11,724 nucleotides of DNA from an uncultured Dehalococcoidia bacterium (lineage in GTDB: Bacteria > Chloroflexota > Dehalococcoidia > Lucifugimonadales > GCA-2712585), in NCBI GenBank assembly GCA_913052045.1, contig CAJXDJ010000013.1:1-11724 (forward strand). Direction: 5' to 3'. Shown here one piece after another: positions 1 through 7,310 of this stretch. The position numbers and the translations under genes were made by a program. The notes below the pieces were generated by a model. That model saw only the letters and a program-made list of their open reading frames with translations. It ran no database searches and was not told the DNA's origin. Each line of letters opens with the position of its first letter. The first letter of the stretch is position 1.

Positions 1-6
1 ATTTTT

Positions 7-11
7 GGAGG
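7..11 (+). promoter_or_regulatory. Shine-Dalgarno site deciding the sdhA start
   Basis: GGAGG lies 8 bases before the in-frame TTG at 20. It makes that TTG the likely initiator instead of the earlier TTG at 5, which would overlap this site. Confidence 0.6.
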
Positions 12-19
12 CAAGGCCC

Positions 20-1696
20 TTGTTAGAGCATGATGTTTTAGTTATAGGAGCAGGGTTAGCTGGTATGCGAGCAGCGCTTTCCGCCCAGGAAATGGGAGCG
101 AATGTAGCTGTTGTCAGCAAGGTCCACCCAGTAAGAAGTCATTCGAATGCCGCACAAGGCGGAATTAATGCTGCTCTTACGGATAGAGGCGACGATTGGA
201 ATGATCATGCTTATGATACGGTTAAAGGGAGCGATTATTTAGGCGATCAAGACGCCATAGAAATTATGTGCTCCGAAGCGGGCCAAGAATTAATTAACTT
301 GGAACATATGGGTGTGATATTTAACCGAGATGACCGGGGTTTATTAGGTACAAGGGCCTTTGGTGGACAGCAAAAAGCTCGAACATTTTTCGTTGCAGAT
401 TTCACGGGGCAGGCGATGTTGCACGTACTATACGAACAACTTATGAAATTATCCATTCAAGTTTATGAGGAATGGTTTGTGTTGTCCTTGATTATTGAGG
501 AAGGTGTGTGTTGTGGAGTTACTGCATTGGAGATAGCGACAGGTAGAGTTTATGTAATTCGAGCAAAGACCGTAATTATGTGTTCAGGTGGAGTAGGCCG
601 AGTATTCGAGCCTAGCACAAATGCTCTGATCGTTACTGGAGACGGTATAGGACAAGCTTATGCTTCGGGTGCATCTCTAATGGATATGGAGATGGTTCAA
701 TATCATCCTACAACTCTTAAAGGAAGTGGAGTGCTGATCACAGAAGGCGCGAGAGGAGAGGGCGCTTATCTTCTAAACAGCGAAGGGAAGCGCTTTATGG
801 AGACATACGCGCCAAATATGATGGAGTTGGCTTCGAGAGATGTGGTATCTCGGGCAGAACAAACAGAGATTGACCAGGGTCGCGGGGTCGATGGATGTGT
901 TTACTTGGATTTGAGGCACTTGGGAGAGGATCTCATACGTGAGCGGCTTACCCAGATTGTAGATATTGGTCAGGATTTTGCCGGAGTAAACATCATCAAT
1001 GAGCCTATACCGATTAAGCCCGGCATGCACTATATCATGGGTGGAATAAAAACTGATGTGAATGGGTGCACTAATATTCCAGGCCTTTACGCGGCAGGTG
1101 AATGCGCGTGTGTTAGCGTTCATGGAGGAAATCGACTGGGGGCCAATTCGCTCCTTGATACTGTTATTTTTGGCCGTCGTTCTGGCGTCCATGCAGCAGG
1201 ATATGCAAATGAACAAGGATTTACAGGGTTTGATGTTCAGAGTTATATAAAAGGACACGAGCAGAAGTTAAAGTCAATTGCGGATCAACAAGAGGGAGAA
1301 AGGTGGGCCCAAATAAGGAATGATTTAGGTAAGGGCATGGATCAATATTTTGGTGTGTATAGAGAAGAGAAGGGCATGCAAATACTCTTAAGCAGAATAG
1401 AGGATTGCAAAAAGAGATACGAAAAAGTTGTTCTACAGGACCGAGGAACCATATTCAACACGGATCTTGTATTCACTTTGGAACTTGGCTTTATGTTGGA
1501 CTGTGCAGAGACGATTGTAAGGAGTGGTATAGAGCGTAAAGAAAGTAGGGGAGCACATTCTCGTACTGACTATCCTTCGAGAAATGACAAAGACTGGTTG
1601 AAGCATGTTGTAGTATCTAAGACGGATAACGGGCCCCAGATATCTTATGTGCCGGTCAAAATCACGAAATGGGCCCCTGAAGAGAGGAAGTATTGA
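20..1696 (+). CDS. sdhA: Succinate dehydrogenase/fumarate reductase flavoprotein subunit
   Basis: Catalytic FAD subunit that interconverts succinate and fumarate in the TCA cycle. Numbered from the TTG at 20 (558 residues), the N-terminus has the dinucleotide-binding GAGLAG loop (10-15) and RSHSNAAQGG with His41, the equivalent of the histidine that binds FAD covalently in SdhA. Further in are QYHPTTL, the EGARGEGAYLLN block, SRDVVSR with the catalytic arginine, HYIMGGIKTD, and HGGNRLGANSLLD with the substrate-binding arginine. The C-terminus has the usual HSRTDYPSRND motif. The TTG at 20 is chosen because GGAGG at 7-11 lies 8 bases upstream and the protein then starts just before the first beta strand; a TTG at 5 in the same frame has no visible ribosome site. 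The stop overlaps the sdhB start by one base. Length and motifs are complete. Whether it works as a dehydrogenase or a reductase cannot be told from this subunit alone. Confidence 0.95.
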   Translation: MLEHDVLVIGAGLAGMRAALSAQEMGANVAVVSKVHPVRSHSNAAQGGINAALTDRGDDWNDHAYDTVKGSDYLGDQDAIEIMCSEAGQELINLEHMGVIFNRDDRGLLGTRAFGGQQKARTFFVADFTGQAMLHVLYEQLMKLSIQVYEEWFVLSLIIEEGVCCGVTALEIATGRVYVIRAKTVIMCSGGVGRVFEPSTNALIVTGDGIGQAYASGASLMDMEMVQYHPTTLKGSGVLITEGARGEGAYLLNSEGKRFMETYAPNMMELASRDVVSRAEQTEIDQGRGVDGCVYLDLRHLGEDLIRERLTQIVDIGQDFAGVNIINEPIPIKPGMHYIMGGIKTDVNGCTNIPGLYAAGECACVSVHGGNRLGANSLLDTVIFGRRSGVHAAGYANEQGFTGFDVQSYIKGHEQKLKSIADQQEGERWAQIRNDLGKGMDQYFGVYREEKGMQILLSRIEDCKKRYEKVVLQDRGTIFNTDLVFTLELGFMLDCAETIVRSGIERKESRGAHSRTDYPSRNDKDWLKHVVVSKTDNGPQISYVPVKITKWAPEERKY

Positions 1697-2658
1697 TGCA
1701 AGTAATAGTTTCTGTTAATCGATTTAATCCCCAAGATAACAAGGGGAAATATTGGGAAGATTACAATCTTGAAATTGAAGAAAACTCTACCGTCCTTGAT
1801 GCTTTGATAAAGATAAGAGAGGAAATAGATGGTAGTTTGGCTATGAGATGTTCCTGTCGAAGCGCGATTTGTGGTTCATGTGCGATGCGAGTAAATGGGC
1901 ACGCTAGATTAGCCTGTAATACCAAACTGGCCGACATGACTGATGATGCTGGAATGATCAAGGTTGAGCCCATGACAAATTTTCCAGTGATAAAAGACTT
2001 AGTAATAGATCAACAAACGTTTTGGGACAAGGTTAAGCAAGTATCACCATGGCTTCAATCGGAAGGTCCGGACCCTAAAGGTGAATACGTTGCGTCAAAT
2101 GAGTCCATGAACCATTTGGCTGGTGTAATGGCTTGTATAATGTGTGGAGCCTGTGTATCCGACTGTTCTGCACTGGAGGTAGACAAGAATTTTATAGGAC
2201 CTGCTGCTCTTGCTAAGGCATATAGGTTTGTCGCTGATCCCAGAGATTCCAAGTCGGTCCAACGCTTGGGAGTGCTAAATGAGTATAGTGGTATATGGGA
2301 CTGTACACGGTGTTATGAATGTGTGGAAGTTTGCCCTAAAGGGATAGCCCCGATGGATCGTATTATGGCTTTGAGAGAAGAAGCCATAAGAGTTGGATAT
2401 GATAATACTATGGGAGCCCGTCACGCCGATGCATTTTCGGATATAGTAGAGGATAGCGGTTGGCTGGACGAATTACGTCTCCCGATTAAAACTGTCGGTA
2501 TCTTTAATCTACCCGCTCTTTTGAATTTTGCTCCGGTAGGTCTTAGGGCTCTAGTCAAGGGTAAAATGCCAGCTATTTTTCATCATAATGTACCAAACGT
2601 TCAAAATGTTAGGAAACTGTTTAAGAGAATTCGAAACGATCAAAATAAAGACGATTAA
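1696..2658 (+). CDS. sdhB: Succinate dehydrogenase iron-sulfur subunit with extra cluster cysteine
   Basis: Electron-transfer subunit that passes electrons from SdhA FAD through three Fe-S clusters. The 320-residue protein has the plant-type [2Fe-2S] motif Cys54-x4-Cys59-x2-Cys62-x11-Cys74. The two C-terminal motifs are CIMCGACVSDC (Cys147, 150, 153, 157) and CTRCYECVEVCP (Cys203, 206, 209, 213). In classical SdhB the second motif is C-x5-C-x3-CP and holds a [3Fe-4S] cluster; here Cys206 is an added fourth cysteine, as in archaeal E-type enzymes and TfrB, so a second [4Fe-4S] cluster is likely. The tail after residue 240 is longer than in E. coli SdhB. The start is the ATG at 1696, in a TGATG overlap with the sdhA stop and preceded by a purine-rich GAGAGGA; the TTG at 1693 directly before it is less likely. 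It is followed 28 bases later by the CCG subunit gene. Confidence 0.95.
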   Translation: MQVIVSVNRFNPQDNKGKYWEDYNLEIEENSTVLDALIKIREEIDGSLAMRCSCRSAICGSCAMRVNGHARLACNTKLADMTDDAGMIKVEPMTNFPVIKDLVIDQQTFWDKVKQVSPWLQSEGPDPKGEYVASNESMNHLAGVMACIMCGACVSDCSALEVDKNFIGPAALAKAYRFVADPRDSKSVQRLGVLNEYSGIWDCTRCYECVEVCPKGIAPMDRIMALREEAIRVGYDNTMGARHADAFSDIVEDSGWLDELRLPIKTVGIFNLPALLNFAPVGLRALVKGKMPAIFHHNVPNVQNVRKLFKRIRNDQNKDD

Positions 2659-2674
2659 GTCAAGTTAAACTATT

Positions 2675-2680
2675 AGGAGG
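2675..2680 (+). promoter_or_regulatory. Strong Shine-Dalgarno site for a GTG start
   Basis: AGGAGG lies 6 bases before the GTG at 2687 and supports it as the true start of the CCG-domain gene. Confidence 0.7.
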
Positions 2681-2686
2681 CTCAAG

Positions 2687-3577
2687 GTGAAATTCGCCTT
2701 TTTCCCGGGTTGCGTGTCGCGAGGTGGCTGCCCGGAACTTTATCCAGCTGCAAAGAAGGTATGTGCTCAACTCGGTATCGAATTAGATGAGTTACAGGAT
2801 AGAGGGGCTACGTGTACAGGAGCGGGAGTTCTTCAGGAAAAGAACCAATTTCTTGGTGATGTGTTGAACGCTAGAACGTTTGCTATCGCGGAAGGCCTAG
2901 GATTACCAATTATGGTTATCTGCAGTACCTGCCAAGGGGTTATGAGTCAGGCTAATAAAAGGCTGAAAACTGATCCTGACTATCTGGCCAAAGTTAACGA
3001 ACAACTCAGGGAAGAGGGATTAGAATACAAAGGCACCGCGAGTCCTAGGCATTTGTTATGGGTGATGGTGGAAGATATAGGTATAGATAATCTAAAAACG
3101 TACGTGAGAAGGCCTTTAACTGGACTGAGATTAGCTCCTTTCTATGGTTGTTACATCGTTAGGCCAAGTGATGATTTGGAGTTCAAGTTGTACCCAAATA
3201 GGGAGGATTCTCTTGAGAGAGTAATGGAGGCATTGGGAGCTGAACCTGTAGATTTTCCGGGTAAAACTCGTTGTTGCGGATTCCCACTTTTGACGATCAA
3301 CGAAAAGAACTCTGTACAAATGGTAGCCAATCATACTATGTCGGCCAAACAGTTGGGTGCTGATGCATTAGTTACACCGTGCCCTCTTTGCCATTTGAAT
3401 TTAGACGGTTATCAACCAAGTGCTATGAAGCAAACCCAACAGGACATTAACATTCCAATTATACACCTTCCCCAGCTCGTAGGGTTGGCTATGGGGTTTG
3501 ATCCTAAAGAGCTTGGGCTCTCTAGGCATATAATATCCACGAAGAAAGTGTTAAGTAAGATTCAGGTCGCTGCTTAA
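2687..3577 (+). CDS. sdhE: HdrB-like CCG-domain subunit of E-type succinate dehydrogenase
   Basis: A 296-residue cysteine-rich protein of the heterodisulfide reductase subunit B / SdhE (also called SdhC) family. In E-type succinate:quinone oxidoreductases this family takes the place of the heme-bearing membrane anchor, and in thiol:fumarate reductase it is fused to TfrB. It has two CCG modules. The first has Cys9, Cys43, Cys79 and Cys82 but reads Cys-Thr (43-44) where the family has a Cys pair. The second is complete: Cys155, the pair Cys196-Cys197 in RCCGFP, and Cys232/Cys235 in CPLC. No transmembrane segment is apparent, so membrane attachment would be peripheral. It is the last gene of the sdhABE operon; no SdhF-like gene or membrane anchor follows. 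Its stop codon overlaps the stop of the convergent gene. Stand-alone HdrB or a glycolate-oxidase-type CCG protein is the alternative, but the operon position argues for SdhE. Confidence 0.85.
   Translation: MKFAFFPGCVSRGGCPELYPAAKKVCAQLGIELDELQDRGATCTGAGVLQEKNQFLGDVLNARTFAIAEGLGLPIMVICSTCQGVMSQANKRLKTDPDYLAKVNEQLREEGLEYKGTASPRHLLWVMVEDIGIDNLKTYVRRPLTGLRLAPFYGCYIVRPSDDLEFKLYPNREDSLERVMEALGAEPVDFPGKTRCCGFPLLTINEKNSVQMVANHTMSAKQLGADALVTPCPLCHLNLDGYQPSAMKQTQQDINIPIIHLPQLVGLAMGFDPKELGLSRHIISTKKVLSKIQVAA
3574..3577. other. Shared TTAA: interlocked stop codons of convergent genes
   Basis: The palindrome TTAA carries the plus-strand TAA of sdhE (3575-3577) and the minus-strand TAA of the aminotransferase gene (3574-3576). 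The two coding regions overlap by four bases and leave no intergenic room for a terminator. Confidence 0.95.
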
Positions 3578-4869
3578 CCAGCCAGTTTATCTATCACATT
3601 TGCAAAAGCATTGATAGTGTCAGAGATGTCTTTTTCGTCGTGTGCTAATGAGGGATAGAATTTTTGTGGTCCTTGGAAGATGCCCTCTTCTTGCAATAAG
3701 TTACGGAAAACAGCCTTGATCTGATTATTAGCTTTCAGTGTTGAGCGGTAGTCCGTTAACGGATCTAGCGTGAACATTAAGTCGAAAACGGGATCCTCTC
3801 CGGATGTTTGGGCAGGTATTTCGGCTTCTCGACAGAATTTATCAAGAGAATCCCTTAGCTGTTTTCCCGTTGACCACAATTGTTCATATGTTCCTTCTTT
3901 GCGAAGTTCTGCTAGCGTAGCCAAGCCAGCGGTTGCTGCTATAGGATTGCCATTTAGTGTTCCTATTTGTGACACATGATTTGAGGAGGAGGATTTTGAT
4001 ATATCGTACATATCCATGATTTCGTGTCTGCCGCAAATAGCACCGAGTGGATACCCTCCCCCCATAATCTTGCCGAGCGCTGTGAGGTCGGGTGTTACTC
4101 CGTATAGTGTTTGTGCCCCTCCATAAGCGAGCCTAAAACCAGTTACAACCTCGTCAAATATTAAAGGAATCTCATAGTGGGATGTGACGTCCCTAATTGA
4201 TTTAAGAAATCCTGGAGAGGGGGGTAGCATTCGCTGCATCGGTTCAAGGATTACACAGGCTAGATCGTCGTGATATTTTTCAATTATTGAAGTGGAAGTG
4301 TCTGAGTCGTTAAAGGGGGCAATCAGGACTAGATCTTGGATAGATCCCGGAATTCCTGCTACGCTAGCTTGTGATATAGGAAAGGATTCCAAAGTTCGTG
4401 GCTCCTGACTCATTAATGCGTAGTCACTTGTTCCGTGGAATCCGCCTTCGAACTTGAGTATTTTATCCCGCCGACGGAAGGCTCTAGATATACGCATAGC
4501 CTGAAACGTGGCATCGGTACCGGAAGTGGTAAATCGCACTTTGTCTGCGCATGGTAAGGCCTTGACCAGTTCTTCTGCCAACAAGATTGAGGGTTCGTTA
4601 TTAGCAAAGAAGGTACTCCCTGACGAGATAGCTTCATGTACAGCTGTAACCACACTAGGATGAGAATGACCCAAGATCATAGGTCCCGAGCCCATGAGGT
4701 AATCTATATAGCAGTTTCCAGAAACATCCCAAATTCTTGAGCCATTACCTCTCTGTATAATCATGTCGTGTTGAGAGTCCAATGTTACATTCCCGAGGCT
4801 TCCCCCTGGTAGGTAACGTCGGGCTTTTTCGATCAGTTGTTTTTCTTTGAGGGTGTCAGCGTTATCCAT
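3574..4869 (-). CDS. HemL-type class-III aminotransferase (GSA 2,1-aminomutase family)
   Basis: A PLP-dependent fold-type I enzyme of 431 residues, closest by eye to glutamate-1-semialdehyde 2,1-aminomutase, which makes 5-aminolevulinate for heme. Visible features are YLPGGS near the N-terminus, GPMILGHSHP (62-71), the PLP phosphate loop SGTDAT (116-121), FEGGFHG (140-146), the PLP-pyridine aspartate Asp239 in IFDEVVTGFR, and the Schiff-base lysine Lys267 in ALGKIMGGGYPLGA. Several positions differ from canonical HemL: SGTDAT for SGTEAT, GGFHGTSDY for the CYHGHAD block, and GAICGR after the lysine loop. With no other heme genes nearby, it may be a paralog acting on another amino acid or amine. 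The start is the ATG at 4869, with AAGGAG 9 bases upstream; a TTG at 4914 would add 15 unlikely residues and overlap the predicted promoter. It lies downstream of mdh on the same strand but probably has its own promoter. Confidence 0.75.
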   Translation of the reverse strand: MDNADTLKEKQLIEKARRYLPGGSLGNVTLDSQHDMIIQRGNGSRIWDVSGNCYIDYLMGSGPMILGHSHPSVVTAVHEAISSGSTFFANNEPSILLAEELVKALPCADKVRFTTSGTDATFQAMRISRAFRRRDKILKFEGGFHGTSDYALMSQEPRTLESFPISQASVAGIPGSIQDLVLIAPFNDSDTSTSIIEKYHDDLACVILEPMQRMLPPSPGFLKSIRDVTSHYEIPLIFDEVVTGFRLAYGGAQTLYGVTPDLTALGKIMGGGYPLGAICGRHEIMDMYDISKSSSSNHVSQIGTLNGNPIAATAGLATLAELRKEGTYEQLWSTGKQLRDSLDKFCREAEIPAQTSGEDPVFDLMFTLDPLTDYRSTLKANNQIKAVFRNLLQEEGIFQGPQKFYPSLAHDEKDISDTINAFANVIDKLAG

Positions 4870-4878
4870 CGACCGGTA

Positions 4879-4884
4879 CTCCTT
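4879..4884 (-). promoter_or_regulatory. Shine-Dalgarno site for the aminotransferase
   Basis: AAGGAG on the minus strand, 9 bases upstream of the ATG at 4869. It favours this ATG over the upstream in-frame TTG. Confidence 0.6.
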
Positions 4885-4901
4885 AGGGTGACTTTTAATA
4901 T

Positions 4902-4930
4902 ATGATAGGGTCAACTTATCTGAATCTCAA
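4902..4930 (-). promoter_or_regulatory. Sigma70-type promoter candidate for the aminotransferase
   Basis: On the minus strand, TTGAGA (4930-4925) and TATCAT (4907-4902) are separated by 17 bases; each hexamer matches consensus at 5 of 6 positions. Transcription would start near 4895 and leave a leader of about 25 bases before the ATG, including the AAGGAG site. It lies in the 92-base gap after mdh. No obvious mdh terminator precedes it. Confidence 0.45.
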
Positions 4931-4961
4931 GGTAATTCAGGAGCTATGTGTAACAAGGCAT

Positions 4962-5897
4962 CTAGGACTTTTTGTACATTACCGCGACTAATTCCTCTAC
5001 GCTTTCCACTGATCGTTTTAGCATTGACCTCTCGTCTTTGGTAAGTTCAATGTCCATTATTTGCTCTACTCCATTCGCGCCAAGCTTAACTGGTACTCCT
5101 AAGGATAGGCCATGCACGCCAAATTCTCCTTCTAGGTAAACACATGCGGGGAATATGCGTTTCTTATCCAATAATACGGATTCGGCCATTTGAGCTACTG
5201 CGGCTGAAGGAGCATAATAGGCACTTCCGGATTTCAGGAGTCCTACAATCTCTCCACCACCCTGTCGAGTACGTTGTACGATAGCATCAATCCTCTCAGA
5301 CGACAAAAGCTCGGATATGGGAATGCCCCCGACTGTTGTGTACCTGACTAGAGGAACCATATCGTCTCCGTGGCCCCCAAGGACATAGGCTTGAACGTCA
5401 TCAACAGAAACATTCAGTTCTAAAGCAATAAATGTACGGAATCTTGCGGTATCTAATACGCCAGCCATTCCAAAAACTCTATGTCTAGGGAATCCGCTGA
5501 TTTTGTAGGAGTGGTGGAGCATGGCGTCTAACGGATTACTGACGACCATTAAGAGACAATTAGGTGAAAACTTTACGATTTCCTTAGTAACGCTACCTAC
5601 TATATCCTTATTGGTTAGCAGTAAATCATCACGACTCATGCCGGGTTTCCGGGCTATTCCGGCTGTGATTATTACTAGGTCGGAGTCTTGAGAATCCTGG
5701 TAGTCGTTAGATCCAGTAATTAAGGCATCGGACCCCAGAATTGGGCCCGATTCTAAAATATCCAGGGCCTTTCCTTGAGGCATGTCCTCTACGATGTCTA
5801 GAAGGACTACGTCAGCATAACTACATTCGTGAATTCGTTGGGCTGTCGTGGCTCCAACGTTTCCAGCGCCAACGACAGTAACCTTTTTTCTTGCCAT
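4962..5897 (-). CDS. mdh: Malate dehydrogenase, LDH-like family
   Basis: Cytosolic NAD-dependent oxidation of malate to oxaloacetate in the TCA cycle; 311 residues, the normal size for the LDH-like (dimer/tetramer) MDH group found in Chloroflexota and many other bacteria. The Rossmann loop is GAGNVGATTA (10-19). Asp34, at the end of the second strand, indicates NAD instead of NADP. The active site shows Arg83 and Arg89 in the loop ARKPGMSRDD, where the MDH-type ARKPGMSR replaces the lactate-specific glutamine motif. It also has Asn121 in SNPLDAM, Asp149 and Arg152 in GVLDTARFR, and the proton-relay His176 in GGHGDDMVP. The ATG at 5897 follows GGAG with 6 bases spacing. It lies 39 bases downstream of the unknown 457-residue gene, so the two are probably cotranscribed. 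All catalytic residues are intact. Confidence 0.95.
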   Translation of the reverse strand: MARKKVTVVGAGNVGATTAQRIHECSYADVVLLDIVEDMPQGKALDILESGPILGSDALITGSNDYQDSQDSDLVIITAGIARKPGMSRDDLLLTNKDIVGSVTKEIVKFSPNCLLMVVSNPLDAMLHHSYKISGFPRHRVFGMAGVLDTARFRTFIALELNVSVDDVQAYVLGGHGDDMVPLVRYTTVGGIPISELLSSERIDAIVQRTRQGGGEIVGLLKSGSAYYAPSAAVAQMAESVLLDKKRIFPACVYLEGEFGVHGLSLGVPVKLGANGVEQIMDIELTKDERSMLKRSVESVEELVAVMYKKS

Positions 5898-5936
5898 ATT
5901 TTTCTCCGTTTAATCTGATTTCATTTGTATTGAATC

Positions 5937-7310
5937 TTATGTTCCCCAGGGAGTGATGGCTTCTTTCAATACCTTATATCCTTCCAAAAATCCCGGGCGA
6001 GTACCCGAATAAATATCGTCGAACTTGGACAACGCTGAATCAAGCCAGTTTCGAAGATTTGTGTTTCCAGGATTTGCATCCAAGTAGGCATCCCTAATAA
6101 GTACGAAGTGAATACGAGGATCGTATGGGCTCTTAGTTCCACCCATTGACTCATCACCGTCAAGAAGTCTCAATAACATCGCGTCTGCAGATCCTAGCGT
6201 TTGCTCATGGATCGGAGGGCCGCTCATACGGTACATTACCGAAGTCATATCCCGACCATTCCCAGTGGTGTATCCCATATCGTTCCACATTTTGTTGTCT
6301 AATTTTTTGCCTGAGCCTACAAAGCTCAAAACTTTTTGGCCAAACGCCCGGAGAGGATCCGATATATCTGCAAGTAAGTCAGTGAGACGATCACCGTCCA
6401 AATCGGTTGCTAGGATGATATTGGGTCGCTGCTCGATTAAATCCCAAATTAAAAGGCCATAATTCGTGTCAGATATATGTTGTTCTATTCGTCCGTTCCA
6501 TTCTCCCATTCCATCCTTGAAATTCTTAGGCAGCAGTGCAATGATCCTATCTACGCGTTCCTTATGCTCTGCATATCCATCCACGGCGTATTTTCGACCT
6601 ACAGTGAACTTTGTGTCCTGTAGAAGCCAGGAGAGTAGGCCTGAATTGATACCATCCTCTTGTGCCTGAGTTGGTTTCATGGCGACTCGGCCGAACTTAG
6701 TGGTTTCGTGAACCATCTTTAGGAATAATCGGCACGAGTAGGCCATCTGAACACCCGGAGTATTCATTTCAGAATGTATAATGCCTGTATCTGTGTTGAC
6801 ATCGAATCTTTTCTGATCCTGAGAGTATGGCAAGCATGGCATACAACGTACAACCGTAGTAGTACCGTAGGGGCGGACGTTACAGTAGACACCGGCTTGG
6901 GTCCGCAAGGGAGCATTGCCTGATTTCCCCATCACTACAACCTTACCGCCCTTGCCGTCATTTACATATACGTCGCCAGCGGTGGACCATTTTATCGACG
7001 TACAGGGGATGTTACCAAACCAGTTGAGGGGTTCTAACTTCATATCATGTCGATATTGTGACCACATTGGGACGGCATAGAAGGGTAATCCAAGAATGTC
7101 TATAGCAGCTATAGTTCCCAGAAGAGCATAGGCATCGGTAAGGGAATGGGCTACGGGATTTATCTTTCCATCGTGGTTACCACCTTTCCAAATTATGGCA
7201 TCTGGATACCCATTTGGTCGGATATCTCCGGGCTTAAACAGTTTAGATAGGAGTCCAAATAAATCTCCGCCATCAACTTCAGTGCGTGCAATTTGCGCTA
7301 GGTCTAGCAT
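5937..7310 (-). CDS. Conserved-looking protein of unknown function, 457 residues
   Basis: I do not recognise this family. No signal peptide or transmembrane helix is visible, so it is probably cytosolic. Possible functional marks are WKGGNHDG (41-48), the glycine-rich segment VVVMGKSGNAPLRTQAG (124-140), a CMPC cysteine pair (156-159) with further Cys at 103, 143 and 193, and an acidic ATDLDGDRLTD (301-311) followed by GSGKK (332-336) and TTGNGRD (348-354). The DLDGDR segment looks like a metal-binding loop of phosphohexomutases or phosphatases, but the surrounding order does not match those families, so no function is assigned. The ATG at 7310 is chosen because AAAGGA lies 6 bases upstream; a TTG at 7325 would lie upstream of that site. 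It is 39 bases upstream of mdh on the same strand, suggesting a shared transcript and perhaps a role in central carbon metabolism. Codon use looks like that of its neighbours and the frame is undamaged. Confidence 0.85.
   Translation of the reverse strand: MLDLAQIARTEVDGGDLFGLLSKLFKPGDIRPNGYPDAIIWKGGNHDGKINPVAHSLTDAYALLGTIAAIDILGLPFYAVPMWSQYRHDMKLEPLNWFGNIPCTSIKWSTAGDVYVNDGKGGKVVVMGKSGNAPLRTQAGVYCNVRPYGTTTVVRCMPCLPYSQDQKRFDVNTDTGIIHSEMNTPGVQMAYSCRLFLKMVHETTKFGRVAMKPTQAQEDGINSGLLSWLLQDTKFTVGRKYAVDGYAEHKERVDRIIALLPKNFKDGMGEWNGRIEQHISDTNYGLLIWDLIEQRPNIILATDLDGDRLTDLLADISDPLRAFGQKVLSFVGSGKKLDNKMWNDMGYTTGNGRDMTSVMYRMSGPPIHEQTLGSADAMLLRLLDGDESMGGTKSPYDPRIHFVLIRDAYLDANPGNTNLRNWLDSALSKFDDIYSGTRPGFLEGYKVLKEAITPWGT

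Noticed and set aside
773..1258. Minus-strand open frame of 161 codons inside sdhA
   Set aside because: It lies entirely opposite conserved catalytic blocks of SdhA and its product has no recognisable domain; it is a shadow of the real gene.
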